Shown piece after piece: positions 7,571 through 16,919 of a stretch of DNA of 64,000 nucleotides. The stretch comes from Candidatus Roizmanbacteria bacterium (GTDB lineage Bacteria > Patescibacteriota > Microgenomatia > UBA1406 > GWC2-37-13), in contig JACQCK010000012.1 of NCBI GenBank assembly GCA_016201695.1, forward strand, positions 1-64,000. Reading direction: 5' to 3'. The notes beneath the pieces were generated by a model. It was not told where the DNA came from, did not search any database, and saw only the letters and a program-made list of their open reading frames with translations. Positions within the stretch are counted from its first letter, which is position 1. Each line of letters opens with the position of its first letter. The position numbers were made by a program, and so were the translations under genes.

Positions 7571-8578
7571 ATGTCAAAAATACTGGTGACCGGTGCCGGC
7601 GGTTACATCGGTTCAATTGCCGCTTATTTACTGCTTCAAAAAGGACACGAAGTGGTGGCCGTTGATAATTTTATGACCGGTTATCGAGAGCCGCTTAAAA
7701 TTTTAACGGAAAAATTTGGCAAGGAAAAGATTCGTGTTTATGAGATAAATCTGTGTAATGATTTGTCTTCCTTATTCCTGGAGGAAAAAGGAATTGACGC
7801 GGTAGTTCACTATGCCGCGTCCTGCCTGGTCGACGAGTCAATGAAAAACCCCCATAAATATTTTTCAAACAATATTACCGGATCGGTCAATTTACTCGAA
7901 CAGATGACCAAGTCGGGTATTCGACGCCTTATTTTTTCTTCAACGGCGGCCGTATATGGAGAGCCACAGGATATTCCGATTGACGAAAAACACCGATTAA
8001 AGCCGATTAATGTCTACGGTCAATCAAAAAAAATGGTAGAAGAAATCATCGAGTGGTACGCCAAGCTGAAAGGACTTCATTATCTGATTCTTCGCTATTT
8101 CAATGTTTGCGGCGCTTCGGATGACGGCGTTATGGGTGATTCAAAAAAACCCTCGACGCATTTAGTGCAAAATGCCGTACGCGGCGCTCTCGGCCTTGAG
8201 CCGTTTTATCTTACTTCTCCCGAGGTAAGCACACCGGATAAAACAGCGATCCGTGACTACGTCAATGTCATTGATTTGAATGAAGCCCATATTGCCGGAC
8301 TGGAATACTTATCAAACGGAGGCCAAAGCGAAGTCGTCAACTTGGGTACAAATACCGGCAGTTCAGTTTTGGAAATAGTTCATCAGGTACAAGCCATTAC
8401 CGGACATACCTTTGAAATCAAAAGAACTGTCCCCCGCGCCGGAGATCCTGCACGTTTGGTGGCGACAAACAAAAAAGCACGGCAACTTTTAAACTGGTCG
8501 CCTAAACGGACCATTACTGCAAGCGTAAAGTCATTAGTCTTGTGGTATCAATCGCATCCGCGCGGATGGAATTATTAA
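7571..8578 (+). CDS. galE: UDP-glucose 4-epimerase
   Basis: This extended short-chain dehydrogenase (335 residues) has the NAD-binding motif TGAGGYIGS near residue 7, the conserved D32-N for ribose binding, S-S-T at 123-125 and the catalytic pair Y149/K153. RYFNVCGA and STHLVQNA follow the GalE pattern closely. It would interconvert UDP-glucose and UDP-galactose (or the GlcNAc pair) in the cytoplasm to feed the glycosyltransferases of this region. It lies four bases after the EamA gene. The family is secure; substrate specificity beyond UDP-hexose is not. Confidence 0.92.
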   Translation: MSKILVTGAGGYIGSIAAYLLLQKGHEVVAVDNFMTGYREPLKILTEKFGKEKIRVYEINLCNDLSSLFLEEKGIDAVVHYAASCLVDESMKNPHKYFSNNITGSVNLLEQMTKSGIRRLIFSSTAAVYGEPQDIPIDEKHRLKPINVYGQSKKMVEEIIEWYAKLKGLHYLILRYFNVCGASDDGVMGDSKKPSTHLVQNAVRGALGLEPFYLTSPEVSTPDKTAIRDYVNVIDLNEAHIAGLEYLSNGGQSEVVNLGTNTGSSVLEIVHQVQAITGHTFEIKRTVPRAGDPARLVATNKKARQLLNWSPKRTITASVKSLVLWYQSHPRGWNY

Positions 8579-8583
8579 CCGTT

Positions 8584-9300
8584 ATGAAACTCAAGTCCAT
8601 CTCAATAGTGATCCCGGTTTATAACGAAAGTAAGTACATAAGTCATGTTATAGAAAAAGTCTTTACGGCTGATACCGGCGGACTGAAAAAAGAAGTAATC
8701 GTCGTTGACGACGGTTCGACGGACGCAACGAAAGACCAACTGCTAGCCCTTAAAAAAAGGTACAGTATTGCGGTGCTCGACGGGTCGGTCAATCATGGCA
8801 AAGGAGCGGCGTTAAGAAAGGGTTTTTCGCAAACAGCGGGAGATGTTGTCTTAGTGCAAGACGCTGACCGGGAATATGACCCGTCCGACTACCCGTTACT
8901 GATTGAACCGTTTCTGAAACAAGGGGCCGATGTAGTTTTCGGTTCGCGGTTTGTCGGTGACAGACCGCATCGGGTTCTTTATTATTGGCATTCTTTGGCA
9001 AACTGGCTGCTGACTACTTTTTCCAACATGCTGACCAATCTTAATCTGACCGATATGGAGACTGGTTATAAGGCGTTTAAAGGATCAATCATTCGGAAAA
9101 TCGCGCCTTCGTTGAAAAGTGACCGGTTCGGTTTCGAACCGGAAATTATTGCTCGAATTGCCAAAATTCCTTCGATTAAAATATATGAGGTGGGTATTTC
9201 TTATACGGGCCGAACTTATGAGGAAGGAAAAAAAATCGGTTGGAGAGACGGCGTCAGGGCAATCGCGGAAATCATTTACTACAACCTCTTTGTCAAATAA
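8584..9300 (+). CDS. GT2 dolichyl/polyprenyl-phosphate glycosyltransferase
   Basis: A single GT-A domain of about 239 residues begins SISIVIPVYNE and shows VVDDGSTD and VQDADREYDP as nucleotide- and metal-binding motifs. NHGKGAALRKG, FGSRF and TDMETGYKAF are typical of dolichyl-phosphate beta-glucosyltransferase/DPM-like enzymes. There are no membrane helices, unlike the earlier GT2 of this operon, so it should be peripheral. The ATG at 8584 is chosen because the domain begins directly there; an upstream in-frame start at 8542 would overlap galE by 37 bp. Confidence 0.85.
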   Translation: MKLKSISIVIPVYNESKYISHVIEKVFTADTGGLKKEVIVVDDGSTDATKDQLLALKKRYSIAVLDGSVNHGKGAALRKGFSQTAGDVVLVQDADREYDPSDYPLLIEPFLKQGADVVFGSRFVGDRPHRVLYYWHSLANWLLTTFSNMLTNLNLTDMETGYKAFKGSIIRKIAPSLKSDRFGFEPEIIARIAKIPSIKIYEVGISYTGRTYEEGKKIGWRDGVRAIAEIIYYNLFVK

Positions 9301-9303
9301 TCT

Positions 9304-11508
9304 ATGCGATTTTTAACAAAGCATTTTCCTCTTCTGACAGTCGGTTTGACTGCCGGTGCCGTTTTTATTTTGTATGTTTTTCGCATCAATCTTTCCACCG
9401 ACACGATTATTTTATTTTTAGCCAACAAAATTTTTTTGGGGAAGTGGCTTGCTAAAGGAGTCTTACCGCTGTATAACCCCAATATATTTACGGGCGTGCC
9501 CTTCGCTTTTGATATCGGACTCGGCAATCTTCATCCGTATAATATATTTTTCTTGCTGCCCTATCCGTTTTCTCTGGCGTTAGTTACCGGCATTTCGACT
9601 TTCGTATTTCTAGCCGGATTTTTTCTCCTCTTTAACGAGATTGCAAAAAATAACCGGATCGCACTCTTTCTTGCTTATGTGCTGTTTTTTTCCGGAAGCG
9701 GATTTATTCGCTATTCCAACCCGACGATTATGCTCGTTATCGTTCACTATGGACTGTTTATGTGGAGTTTAAAGTATTTAGATCGTAAACAAAAATGGCT
9801 GATACCGCTTGTATTAGGAGTGCTTATGACCTTGGGCGGACATTTTCAATTTGTCCTTTTTGGTTATATTTTGGGACTAATTTTCGGTTTATTTTATCTT
9901 AAAATCCCACTTAAAAAAATTGCACTATTTTATATAATTCTTTTTATTCTTGTTTCCTGGTATTTTCTTTTGGCGATGCCGATCGTTTTGGAATCGACCC
10001 GCCTAACCATCCGGAAGGAGTATGTCGCTATCGGTCCGGTAAGGCCATTTCAATTTCTTGAGCTGTTATTTCCTTTTTTATTAGGCTATGTTCGCAACGG
10101 CTCTTTTTGGAATGTCGGTCCAACAAGCGTGCTTCTTATTTCTCCCCTCGTCTTTTTTATAACCGTTCTTCTTAGTTTAAAGCGACAGATGACAAAAGGC
10201 ATTATTCCGATTTTTCTTCTTCTTCTTGTTTCGGCAACGGGTTTTATCAATCTTCCTTTTTTGCGGGGCGCCGGACAGATTTTTGTTGTAATTCATATTC
10301 TCATGTGTCTTGAAATTGCGAAAAACGGACAGTATATTCTGGCAAATTTCAAAGTATTAAAAATAAACAAAATCTATCTTTTGTTTCCGCTTCTTTGTTT
10401 GGGTGCAGGGCTCATGCTGTATAGCCGTCTGTTTACCAGAGTATTTACGGTGCTTTATTATGCGGTTAAACACAGAGGCCCGAATTTATTTTTTGATGCA
10501 GCGACGATTACAGCGACCGGTAGACTTATAGGGGCTAACTTTTTTCTTCTGATGACTCTGTCAGTTATTGTATATATTGCGGCAACAAAGAAAAAATTCC
10601 TTTTCCCGATACTCTTGGTTTATGTAGTCGTTGAAGGGTTGGTGGTGAATTATGCGCATACTTACTTTGTTCCGTCAAAGGTGATCCCGACATCAGTTAT
10701 ACTCCCGAAAAATATTGATTCAAAGCTCTATCGGGTACAGACGGCTGCCGACGTAATACCCTATTATGGGTTTCATAACTATATGTCGGCAATATTATTA
10801 AGGCCGCCATTTTCTAAGGAGAATACTTTTTTTACCGAAAAGGAGCAGGCCAATTTTGAATATTTACAAAGTATTTTTAAACTAATTCCGTCCTCTTGGT
10901 CGACGGTTGTTGGCATAAAGGCGGTCCAAGGGTACAATACCTTTGTTCCCGTCAAAGTCGCCTCTTATCTCGGTCGCCCGTCGATTGACTATAGAGACGT
11001 GTATAAGGACATTATTCGTGTTAACCCACTCTTTGGAGAGATTGATAAGGGGTCACATATAAACGCGATTGAGACTTCAAGGGTTACGCTTTATGATAAG
11101 CGGTGGTCAGACTTGAGTGTCAAATATTTTATTTCGCCTTCCCGGCTGGACAAATATAAATTGTTGGCAAACGACGGTCGATTTTTTTACGTTAATCCCA
11201 ACGCTGTCCCAATCTACGGCTTATATGTTGGTTCTTCGGTTATTCCAGCGGTGTCTTTTTACGAAGACCCAAATAAAGCGAGATTCAATTTGTCGGCGCC
11301 TGACGTTGGTAAGACATTTAAGGCCATCCAAAGTCCGGACGGATTTATAGTTTATGTAAACGGTAAAAAGATTCCGGTCAAAAAAGATACTTTATCCCTG
11401 TCGTTTCCGGTGACGGCGGCTGGAACCGTTGAGATCATTTACTCACCGCTTGAAGATTTGCGGGAGTTATTGACTAAAAAATCTATCGTTGGAGAGATTC
11501 TTCGTTAG
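9304..11508 (+). CDS. YfhO-like polytopic membrane protein
   Basis: The 734-residue protein has about 11-13 membrane helices, then a large extracytoplasmic C-terminal part (about 470-715). An early loop with LPLYNPNIFTGVPF matches the P-x-W/Y-N-P-x-x-F-G-G-x-P pattern of the YfhO family, and the C-terminal FIVYVNGKKIPV block resembles its closing beta-domain. YfhO proteins are GT-C-like and linked to glycosylation of teichoic acids or other surface polymers. It starts three bases after the GT2 gene and ends the operon. Confidence 0.75.
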   Translation: MRFLTKHFPLLTVGLTAGAVFILYVFRINLSTDTIILFLANKIFLGKWLAKGVLPLYNPNIFTGVPFAFDIGLGNLHPYNIFFLLPYPFSLALVTGISTFVFLAGFFLLFNEIAKNNRIALFLAYVLFFSGSGFIRYSNPTIMLVIVHYGLFMWSLKYLDRKQKWLIPLVLGVLMTLGGHFQFVLFGYILGLIFGLFYLKIPLKKIALFYIILFILVSWYFLLAMPIVLESTRLTIRKEYVAIGPVRPFQFLELLFPFLLGYVRNGSFWNVGPTSVLLISPLVFFITVLLSLKRQMTKGIIPIFLLLLVSATGFINLPFLRGAGQIFVVIHILMCLEIAKNGQYILANFKVLKINKIYLLFPLLCLGAGLMLYSRLFTRVFTVLYYAVKHRGPNLFFDAATITATGRLIGANFFLLMTLSVIVYIAATKKKFLFPILLVYVVVEGLVVNYAHTYFVPSKVIPTSVILPKNIDSKLYRVQTAADVIPYYGFHNYMSAILLRPPFSKENTFFTEKEQANFEYLQSIFKLIPSSWSTVVGIKAVQGYNTFVPVKVASYLGRPSIDYRDVYKDIIRVNPLFGEIDKGSHINAIETSRVTLYDKRWSDLSVKYFISPSRLDKYKLLANDGRFFYVNPNAVPIYGLYVGSSVIPAVSFYEDPNKARFNLSAPDVGKTFKAIQSPDGFIVYVNGKKIPVKKDTLSLSFPVTAAGTVEIIYSPLEDLRELLTKKSIVGEILR

Positions 11509-11560
11509 TCTTAAAACGGGATACGCACTTTTATTTAAACCGCACCTCTTCATTGAAATT

Positions 11561-11590
11561 CTCTTAACCCTCTAGAAGTTGAGGAAAGAG
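11561..11590. other. Bulged hairpin between convergent genes
   Basis: CTCTT (11561-11565) can pair with AAGAG (11586-11590), and CCTC with GAGG inside it. It lies between the YfhO-like gene and the convergent orphan gene, where a two-way terminator is expected, but it has no T-tract. Confidence 0.25.
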
Positions 11591-11611
11591 TATTAAGCTA
11601 ATCTCCGTATT

Positions 11612-12193
11612 TTATATAGTTTGACAATCAAGTTCCTGAAGACATTGCGCATAATTTGATTGAATTTGAGTATCGTTATCTAAAGATTCAAAGTATCCGT
11701 CACGTTTAATTAAATACATTTTTAAATCGTTGATCAAATTACCGATTCCAACATCAAGGATGTTCACTTGTACACGAGTATTGTTAATTGGATTAAGGCG
11801 CATGTGATTCGAATTTATAGGCATAATTCTCCAAGAATACAGCCTGCCTTTTTCGTCTCGCATAATTCGTGGGTCACTTGTGTGCATAAGAGAGTGGCGG
11901 TGAACCTTAACTAATACATTACTCTCTGTTTGACCATATCCTAAGTTAATGACGCAAAAATCTATCATTCTGTTAGTTTGAAATTTTTTCATCTTCGGGC
12001 TGGATTCGCTCCAGCCCTTCAATAATGCAGATAAGAAATCTAATACCGACATGGTAAACATTAAAATTGGAAAAGGACTTGGTTGAATTTTATATTGATT
12101 TAGATTGAAGTAAGCTCTTTTATAATCATTCTCAAGTGATTTAATCTTATTAATCAAACAATCTTTAGCATAGTTGACATCCTTTAGATTCAT
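11612..12193 (-). CDS. Orphan protein with an RX4H (HEPN-like) motif
   Basis: I do not recognise this 193-residue soluble protein. It is mostly helical at the N-terminus (about 1-60) and has R99-H-S-L-M-H104 followed by T-S-D-P-R. R-x4-6-H is the catalytic signature of HEPN RNases, and this arrangement with an N-terminal helical bundle would fit, but one short motif is weak evidence. It lies alone between the YfhO-like gene and tRNA-Gly, with codon use more AT-rich than the flanking genes, which may mean acquisition. No partner gene of toxin-antitoxin type is visible. Confidence 0.55.
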   Translation of the reverse strand: MNLKDVNYAKDCLINKIKSLENDYKRAYFNLNQYKIQPSPFPILMFTMSVLDFLSALLKGWSESSPKMKKFQTNRMIDFCVINLGYGQTESNVLVKVHRHSLMHTSDPRIMRDEKGRLYSWRIMPINSNHMRLNPINNTRVQVNILDVGIGNLINDLKMYLIKRDGYFESLDNDTQIQSNYAQCLQELDCQTI

Positions 12194-12260
12194 TTTTTTC
12201 TTATTAAGCCAATAAATTCTTCTGGAATTTTCAGCTCAGTTATTTTTTAATTCAATTTTG

Positions 12261-12331
12261 AGCGGGATACGGGAATCGAACCCGTATCTCCACCTTGGAA
12301 GGGTGGCATTAAACCATTTAACTAATCCCGC
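12261..12331 (-). tRNA. tRNA-Gly (UCC)
   Basis: On the minus strand the acceptor stem GCGGGAT/ATCCCGC is perfect, with discriminator U (complement of 12261). The anticodon stem CCACC/GGTGG encloses loop CTTCCAA, giving anticodon UCC (complement of 12297-12299) for GGA/GGG. The T-arm reads ACGGGTTCGATTCCCGT. The length is 71 nt with no encoded CCA. Confidence 0.95.
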
Positions 12332-12334
12332 AGG

Positions 12335-12364
12335 TTGTGTTAAAGTATAGCAAACGGGTAATAT
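12335..12364 (+). promoter_or_regulatory. Candidate promoter of the GT39-like gene
   Basis: TTGTGT at 12335-12340 and TAATAT at 12359-12364 have an 18-nt spacer and lie 16 bases before the ATG at 12381. It overlaps the tRNA-Gly promoter on the other strand. Confidence 0.35.
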
Positions 12365-12372
12365 ATCATCAA
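12344..12372 (-). promoter_or_regulatory. Promoter of tRNA-Gly
   Basis: On the minus strand TTGATG (12372-12367) and TATACT (12349-12344) are separated by exactly 17 nt. The -10 ends 12 bases before the mature tRNA 5' end. Confidence 0.65.
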
Positions 12373-12380
12373 GCCGGGCT

Positions 12381-13721
12381 ATGAAAAAAATAGATAAGAG
12401 ACTGGCGCTCATTCTCCTTTTCGGCTTGTTTTTACGGATTATTTCTTTAAATCAATCTCTCTGGTTGGACGAGGGTGTTACTGCCAAAGTGGTAAGAACG
12501 TATGGTTTGTTGGAGATTCCCGAAAAATTTTCCGTTTTTGACTTTCATCCCCCGCTCTACTATTTTTTTCTCAAAATCTGGACAGCTGTCTTTGGCAGTT
12601 CGGAAGCGGCGCTTCGATTACCATCGGTAATTTTTAGCCTGCTGGCAGCCATTGTGGTTTATCGTATCGGCTGCCGGCTAAAAAATCGGCAGGTTGGGTT
12701 GTGGAGCAGTCTATTGTTCTTACTAAATCCGCTGATCGTTTATTACTCGCAAGAGGCCCGTATGTACATGATGGCCGTCTTTTTTTTGACCGCCAGCCTT
12801 TATTTCTTTGTCGGCATTGTCAACCGTGAAAAAAGACCTACTGACAACCTGGGTTTTATCCTGTTTTCGTTTTTGGGAATGATGACTTTTTACGGTTCGG
12901 CCTTTTTGATCGTCAGCTGCCTGGGTTATCTTCTCGTAAAAAGGAGATGGAAGGAGAGCGGTTTCGCCTCACTTGGACTCATTACTTCGCTTATCCTTTT
13001 ATCTCCTCTGCTTCGTGTGCAGGTATTAAATGCCAAAACAAGTTTAGGAGCGGTATTGTACTGGAAAAATGTTCTCGGTGGAATAAATATGAAAAATCTG
13101 TTACTGATTTCCTTAAAGTTTGTGACCGGGCGGATCAGTTTTGCGCCAAAAATTCTCTACTACATCGTTTCTGCCTTTTCGGTTTTAGTTATAGTACCGA
13201 CGGTCTGGAACGGGATCAGAAAAAAGTTCTTTCTTGGTTTTCTTTTTTTTGCCCCGATTGCGTTAGCAATTATTTTTTCCTTTTTCTCACCGCTTCTTCA
13301 ATATTTTCGTTTTCTGTATCTCTTGCCGGTTCTATCTTTACTGATTGCCATTGGCGGAGCCAAAAAAGAACACCGTGTGTTAGCGGCCTTCATCTTTACG
13401 GCCTATACCTTGACATATTTGTTGCGGCCCAATTTCCATCGTGAAAACTGGAAAGCGCTGACCAGGCGTCTTCCCTCGAACACAAAAATTTATATGATCC
13501 TTCCCTCGGCTGATGTTTTAAATTATTATGCTCCGAGACAGAGAACGGCCGAGCTGCGGACCATTGAGAAGGCCACTTATGAAAAAATAATATACATTGT
13601 TCCCTACACGGCCGAAATTTATGGCAACGACTACGCGAAGATTCTGCGGCAAAATGGCTATATCAGAGCTCAAGTAATTGGCGAACGCGGAGTATCGCTT
13701 GAACGGTGGGAAAAGCTATAA
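12381..13721 (+). CDS. GT39/PMT_2-like membrane glycosyltransferase
   Basis: The 446-residue protein has about ten membrane helices. The first extracellular loop has SLWLDEGVT, where the D-E pair is the metal and catalytic region of ArnT/PMT-type GT-C enzymes, followed by HPPLYYFFLKIW and SEAALRLPS. EARMYMM is also typical. These enzymes move a sugar from polyprenyl phosphate to lipid or protein acceptors on the outer face. Donors could come from the two DPMS-like GT2s of the preceding operon. It overlaps the convergent flippase gene by 6 bp. Confidence 0.85.
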   Translation: MKKIDKRLALILLFGLFLRIISLNQSLWLDEGVTAKVVRTYGLLEIPEKFSVFDFHPPLYYFFLKIWTAVFGSSEAALRLPSVIFSLLAAIVVYRIGCRLKNRQVGLWSSLLFLLNPLIVYYSQEARMYMMAVFFLTASLYFFVGIVNREKRPTDNLGFILFSFLGMMTFYGSAFLIVSCLGYLLVKRRWKESGFASLGLITSLILLSPLLRVQVLNAKTSLGAVLYWKNVLGGINMKNLLLISLKFVTGRISFAPKILYYIVSAFSVLVIVPTVWNGIRKKFFLGFLFFAPIALAIIFSFFSPLLQYFRFLYLLPVLSLLIAIGGAKKEHRVLAAFIFTAYTLTYLLRPNFHRENWKALTRRLPSNTKIYMILPSADVLNYYAPRQRTAELRTIEKATYEKIIYIVPYTAEIYGNDYAKILRQNGYIRAQVIGERGVSLERWEKL

Positions 13722-14999
13722 AGTCGGCAGCCGTTCGTACTCTCGTATTGACGCGATAATCTGAATGAAAGTTGCAACCGATATGGCGATAAAAATAGCG
13801 TACGGGGGTCCACGAACGCCAAGGCGAGGAATGAGTTCATAGCAGACAGCCGTTATGAGAATGAAGAATATAACGTTTGAGATGAGAATAAAAATAGGCT
13901 TTTTGGCGGTATAAAGCAAAAAAAGAGTGGGAAGGCTGCCCAAGGCGTAAACAATAAACGGCAGACTCAAGTCCTTCGTAATTGAGACGGTACGAGCAAA
14001 CTTAGACGTAAAAAACAACTCATAGACATCTTTTGGAATAATATATAAAAGCAAAAATAAAGCGCTAGGAAGAAGTAAATATAAAAATCCGTGTTTCAGC
14101 TGATGTCTGGCGTCTTTTTTATTTTTGATTTTTGAAAAAGCCGGTGAGAGTACCTGGGTGATACTGACAACCGTGGTAATAATGGTTAGGATAATTTTCT
14201 GGGAAAGGCCGTAATATCCGACCTCGGCTTTTGAACGGAAGTAAGAAAGAAGAAAAAGATCCATGCGTAAGCCTAAATTAAAAAATTGAGAGGCGATAAA
14301 ATAAGTAAGCGTATATCCGAATCGGAACTCGTCACGTCTGACCTTGGCGGCCGCCAAAACAAAAAACAACTCTCTTTTTTCCAAAAACAGGAGCAAAAAA
14401 AATAAAACCGGCCCGAGTATACCAAATACAAAAATGACCGAGCCGATGGTAATGGTTTTGGTGACCATGAGAAATAGTACGGCCAGTGTTTTTAGGACAT
14501 TGGCAAGGTTTAAATAAATATTAGTGCGGATGAATTTTTTTGCCGCAAACAGAATGTTTTGGACAAAGTTCTGCCAAATTAAAAATAATACCGAAAAAGC
14601 AGTCAGATATAGCTCCCAGACTGGGGCGTGCGTCCTAAAAAAAATCCGATCAAGATACGGAAAAGAAATAAATAATAAGGCGATAATAATAAAAGAAAAG
14701 AGCGATTGATAAAAAAACGTGCTTTTGATGAATGGATAGAGGCGATGGGACCTTGATTCATAAAGAACCGGCAGATAGGAATAGATTGTCGCCGTTGTGC
14801 CAAAATCAAGTAGATTGGCTAATACGTAGGCTATTCCCAACAAGACGCTTAGGACACCGTATTGTGACGGTGACAGAATGCGTACGAGAATAAGAGCGAA
14901 CAAGGCGGTAAAAAAAACATTTAGATAGTTGCCGAGAGTATTAATGATGACATCCTGGCTGGTCGGTTTTTTTATAAACGAATACAAACGATCCATCAT
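13716..14999 (-). CDS. Wzx-like polysaccharide flippase
   Basis: The 427-residue protein has about 12 membrane helices and opens with a segment typical of the polysaccharide-synthesis (MOP superfamily) exporters: INTLGNYLNVFFTALFAL, then ILSPSQYGVLS. Such proteins flip undecaprenyl-diphosphate oligosaccharides to the outer face. It is alone on the minus strand between a GT39-like gene and gmd. A TAGAAT -10-like box lies 6-7 bases before its ATG. A teichoic-acid or other lipid-linked glycan is also possible as substrate. Confidence 0.88.
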   Translation of the reverse strand: MMDRLYSFIKKPTSQDVIINTLGNYLNVFFTALFALILVRILSPSQYGVLSVLLGIAYVLANLLDFGTTATIYSYLPVLYESRSHRLYPFIKSTFFYQSLFSFIIIALLFISFPYLDRIFFRTHAPVWELYLTAFSVLFLIWQNFVQNILFAAKKFIRTNIYLNLANVLKTLAVLFLMVTKTITIGSVIFVFGILGPVLFFLLLFLEKRELFFVLAAAKVRRDEFRFGYTLTYFIASQFFNLGLRMDLFLLSYFRSKAEVGYYGLSQKIILTIITTVVSITQVLSPAFSKIKNKKDARHQLKHGFLYLLLPSALFLLLYIIPKDVYELFFTSKFARTVSITKDLSLPFIVYALGSLPTLFLLYTAKKPIFILISNVIFFILITAVCYELIPRLGVRGPPYAIFIAISVATFIQIIASIREYERLPTL

Positions 15000-15034
15000 A
15001 CCTTTATTCTAACAGTTTGACTAGACAAGATAGG

Positions 15035-15063
15035 TTGTATTTAGACAAGACGTTCTTTATAAT
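15035..15063 (+). promoter_or_regulatory. Promoter of gmd
   Basis: TTGTAT at 15035-15040 and TATAAT at 15058-15063 have a 17-nt spacer. The ATG is 29 bases beyond the -10, so this transcript has a leader of about 22 nt, without a clear Shine-Dalgarno. Confidence 0.6.
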
Positions 15064-15092
15064 AAAATAATTAGTGAATTTTGTAGCTAACC

Positions 15093-16070
15093 ATGAAAAA
15101 AAGCGCGCTTATAACCGGAATATTAGGACAGGATGGGCCATACTTAGCCAAGTTTCTTCTCGAAAAAGGGTATAAAGTATACGGCCTGGTAAGAAGGTAC
15201 TCCAATCCGAATTTTGATAATTTAGATTATCTCGGTATTACCGGCCAAGTCGAATACGTGGAGGGAGATCTTACCGACGAGTCGTCGCTCTATAATGTTA
15301 TCAAGAATCTTCGTTCGGAGGAAATTTATAATCTGGCGGCTCAATCCTTTGTCGGTCATTCATGGGAAATGGCCAAACTGACGACCGAAGTCAACGCACT
15401 GGGAGTACTGTACCTTCTTAATTCGATTAAAACATTTGCGCCGACGACCCGTTTTTATCAGGCCTCGACTTCGGAGATGTTTGGTTTGGGTCACACAAAC
15501 GGTTATCAGGACGAAGGGACTCCGTTTCATCCGCGCAGCCCATACGGTATTTCAAAACTGTATGCATATTGGATGACGGTAAATTTCCGTGAGTCCTATA
15601 ATCTTTTTACCTCTAATGGCATTCTTTTCAACCACGAGTCCCCTATCCGCAGTCTCCAGTTTGTCACCAGAAAAATAACCGACGGAGTCGCCCGTATCAA
15701 AGCCGGCTTAACAAAGAAATTAGCCTTAGGCAATCTTGAGGCCAGGCGGGATTGGGGTTTTGCCGGCGATTACGTCGAGGGGATCTATCTTATGCTTCAG
15801 CAGGAAAAACCAGATGACTATGTTCTTGGTACCGGCGAAAATCATAGCGTAAAAGAATTTGTCGAAGCCGCGTTCGCCGCGGCCGGCATCGCGAAGTGGC
15901 AAGACTACATTGTGATCGACCCGCGTTTCAAGCGGCCGGCCGAAGTGCCAAGCTTAAAAGCCAATCCAAAAAAAGCTAAAGACAAACTAGGCTGGGAACC
16001 GAAAGCATCATTTAAGGAATTAGTTAAGATGATGATTGAGGCCGATCTGAAGAGATATGGTGTTTCTTAA
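15093..16070 (+). CDS. gmd: GDP-mannose 4,6-dehydratase
   Basis: The 325-residue SDR has the Gmd-specific glycine motif TGILGQDGPYL at 8-18, the catalytic S/T-E set T126-S127-E128, and Y151/K155. LFNHESPIR and FVTRKIT are Gmd hallmarks. It converts GDP-mannose to GDP-4-keto-6-deoxymannose, precursor of GDP-fucose, GDP-rhamnose or GDP-perosamine. No clear Fcl or Rmd partner is adjacent, though several SDRs lie in the window. Its last 47 bp overlap the convergent GT2 gene. Confidence 0.93.
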   Translation: MKKSALITGILGQDGPYLAKFLLEKGYKVYGLVRRYSNPNFDNLDYLGITGQVEYVEGDLTDESSLYNVIKNLRSEEIYNLAAQSFVGHSWEMAKLTTEVNALGVLYLLNSIKTFAPTTRFYQASTSEMFGLGHTNGYQDEGTPFHPRSPYGISKLYAYWMTVNFRESYNLFTSNGILFNHESPIRSLQFVTRKITDGVARIKAGLTKKLALGNLEARRDWGFAGDYVEGIYLMLQQEKPDDYVLGTGENHSVKEFVEAAFAAAGIAKWQDYIVIDPRFKRPAEVPSLKANPKKAKDKLGWEPKASFKELVKMMIEADLKRYGVS

Positions 16071-16824
16071 ATCCCTCCAAATACTTCGCGTAAAGTAAAA
16101 AGCTATAAAAAGCCCGAAACGAGGCCGCTACCACTCCGCGCAATCCATCGCGTATTCCCCAATGCCAAAACATCCATCGCAGGAAAATATAAGGCGGTTG
16201 AGTAAACAGCTTAAAAAGCGCGACGTAATAAGAATCGGTAAGATCGCGCGCCTCAAGCGAAGTATAGGTATTGAATTTCGAAAGAGCAGTCTCAAGAGAT
16301 GGATGTGAGTAATGAAGTAATGATTCATTCAAATAGCCTATTTTTCCCGATACTACAAGCTGTTCATGGACCAAGTTATTTTTATTATACCGAGCTTTAC
16401 CTTTTTTAAAAATTCGAACCAACCGGTCAAATGCCCAATCCCCGCCTTTTAAAAAACCGCCAAAGAAGTATTGCCGGCGCGGGACTCCGAAGGCTTCCAG
16501 TTCAGTTTGCGAAAGCGTCCTTATTATTTCGAGCTGTAATTTATCAGTCATTTCCTCATCAGCGTCAAGGCGAAGTATCCAGTTGCATGAAGCCTGGTCG
16601 ATGGCGAAATTAACATTGTCCTGCAGAGCCAAAAAATTATCGGCGTCTTGTTGATGACGCTCAAACACGAGCGCTCCGTGTTTTTTAGCCAGCTTTGCCG
16701 TTGCGTCGTCCCCCATTGAGACGACGATAATTTCCTGACACCAGGCAACGCTCGTCAGACATTTTTCGATATTCCTCTCCTCGTTCTTGACCGGGATAAT
16801 AACAGTCAGCGGAAATTTTGTCAT
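16024..16824 (-). CDS. GT2 glycosyltransferase, WaaE/KdtX-like
   Basis: The 266-residue GT-A enzyme begins LTVIIPVKNEERNI and has a short D-A-D-E metal motif in LRLDADEE. The layout, with EIIVVSMGDD and HGALVFER, follows the LPS-core beta-glucosyltransferase (WaaE/KdtX) subgroup. A hydrophobic C-terminal stretch with FYSFLLYAKYLEG suggests membrane association. The acceptor is unknown. The gene ends inside gmd, an unusually long convergent overlap of 47 bp. Confidence 0.85.
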   Translation of the reverse strand: MTKFPLTVIIPVKNEERNIEKCLTSVAWCQEIIVVSMGDDATAKLAKKHGALVFERHQQDADNFLALQDNVNFAIDQASCNWILRLDADEEMTDKLQLEIIRTLSQTELEAFGVPRRQYFFGGFLKGGDWAFDRLVRIFKKGKARYNKNNLVHEQLVVSGKIGYLNESLLHYSHPSLETALSKFNTYTSLEARDLTDSYYVALFKLFTQPPYIFLRWMFWHWGIRDGLRGVVAASFRAFYSFLLYAKYLEGFKKHHISSDRPQSSS

Positions 16825-16919
16825 ATTACTTATATCACCAGGCTTGGATCAAAAAAGCTTTGGTATCAGTACACAGTATAATAAATAGTAACCAGCGATT
16901 ACAAAAGGATCATGGTTTC

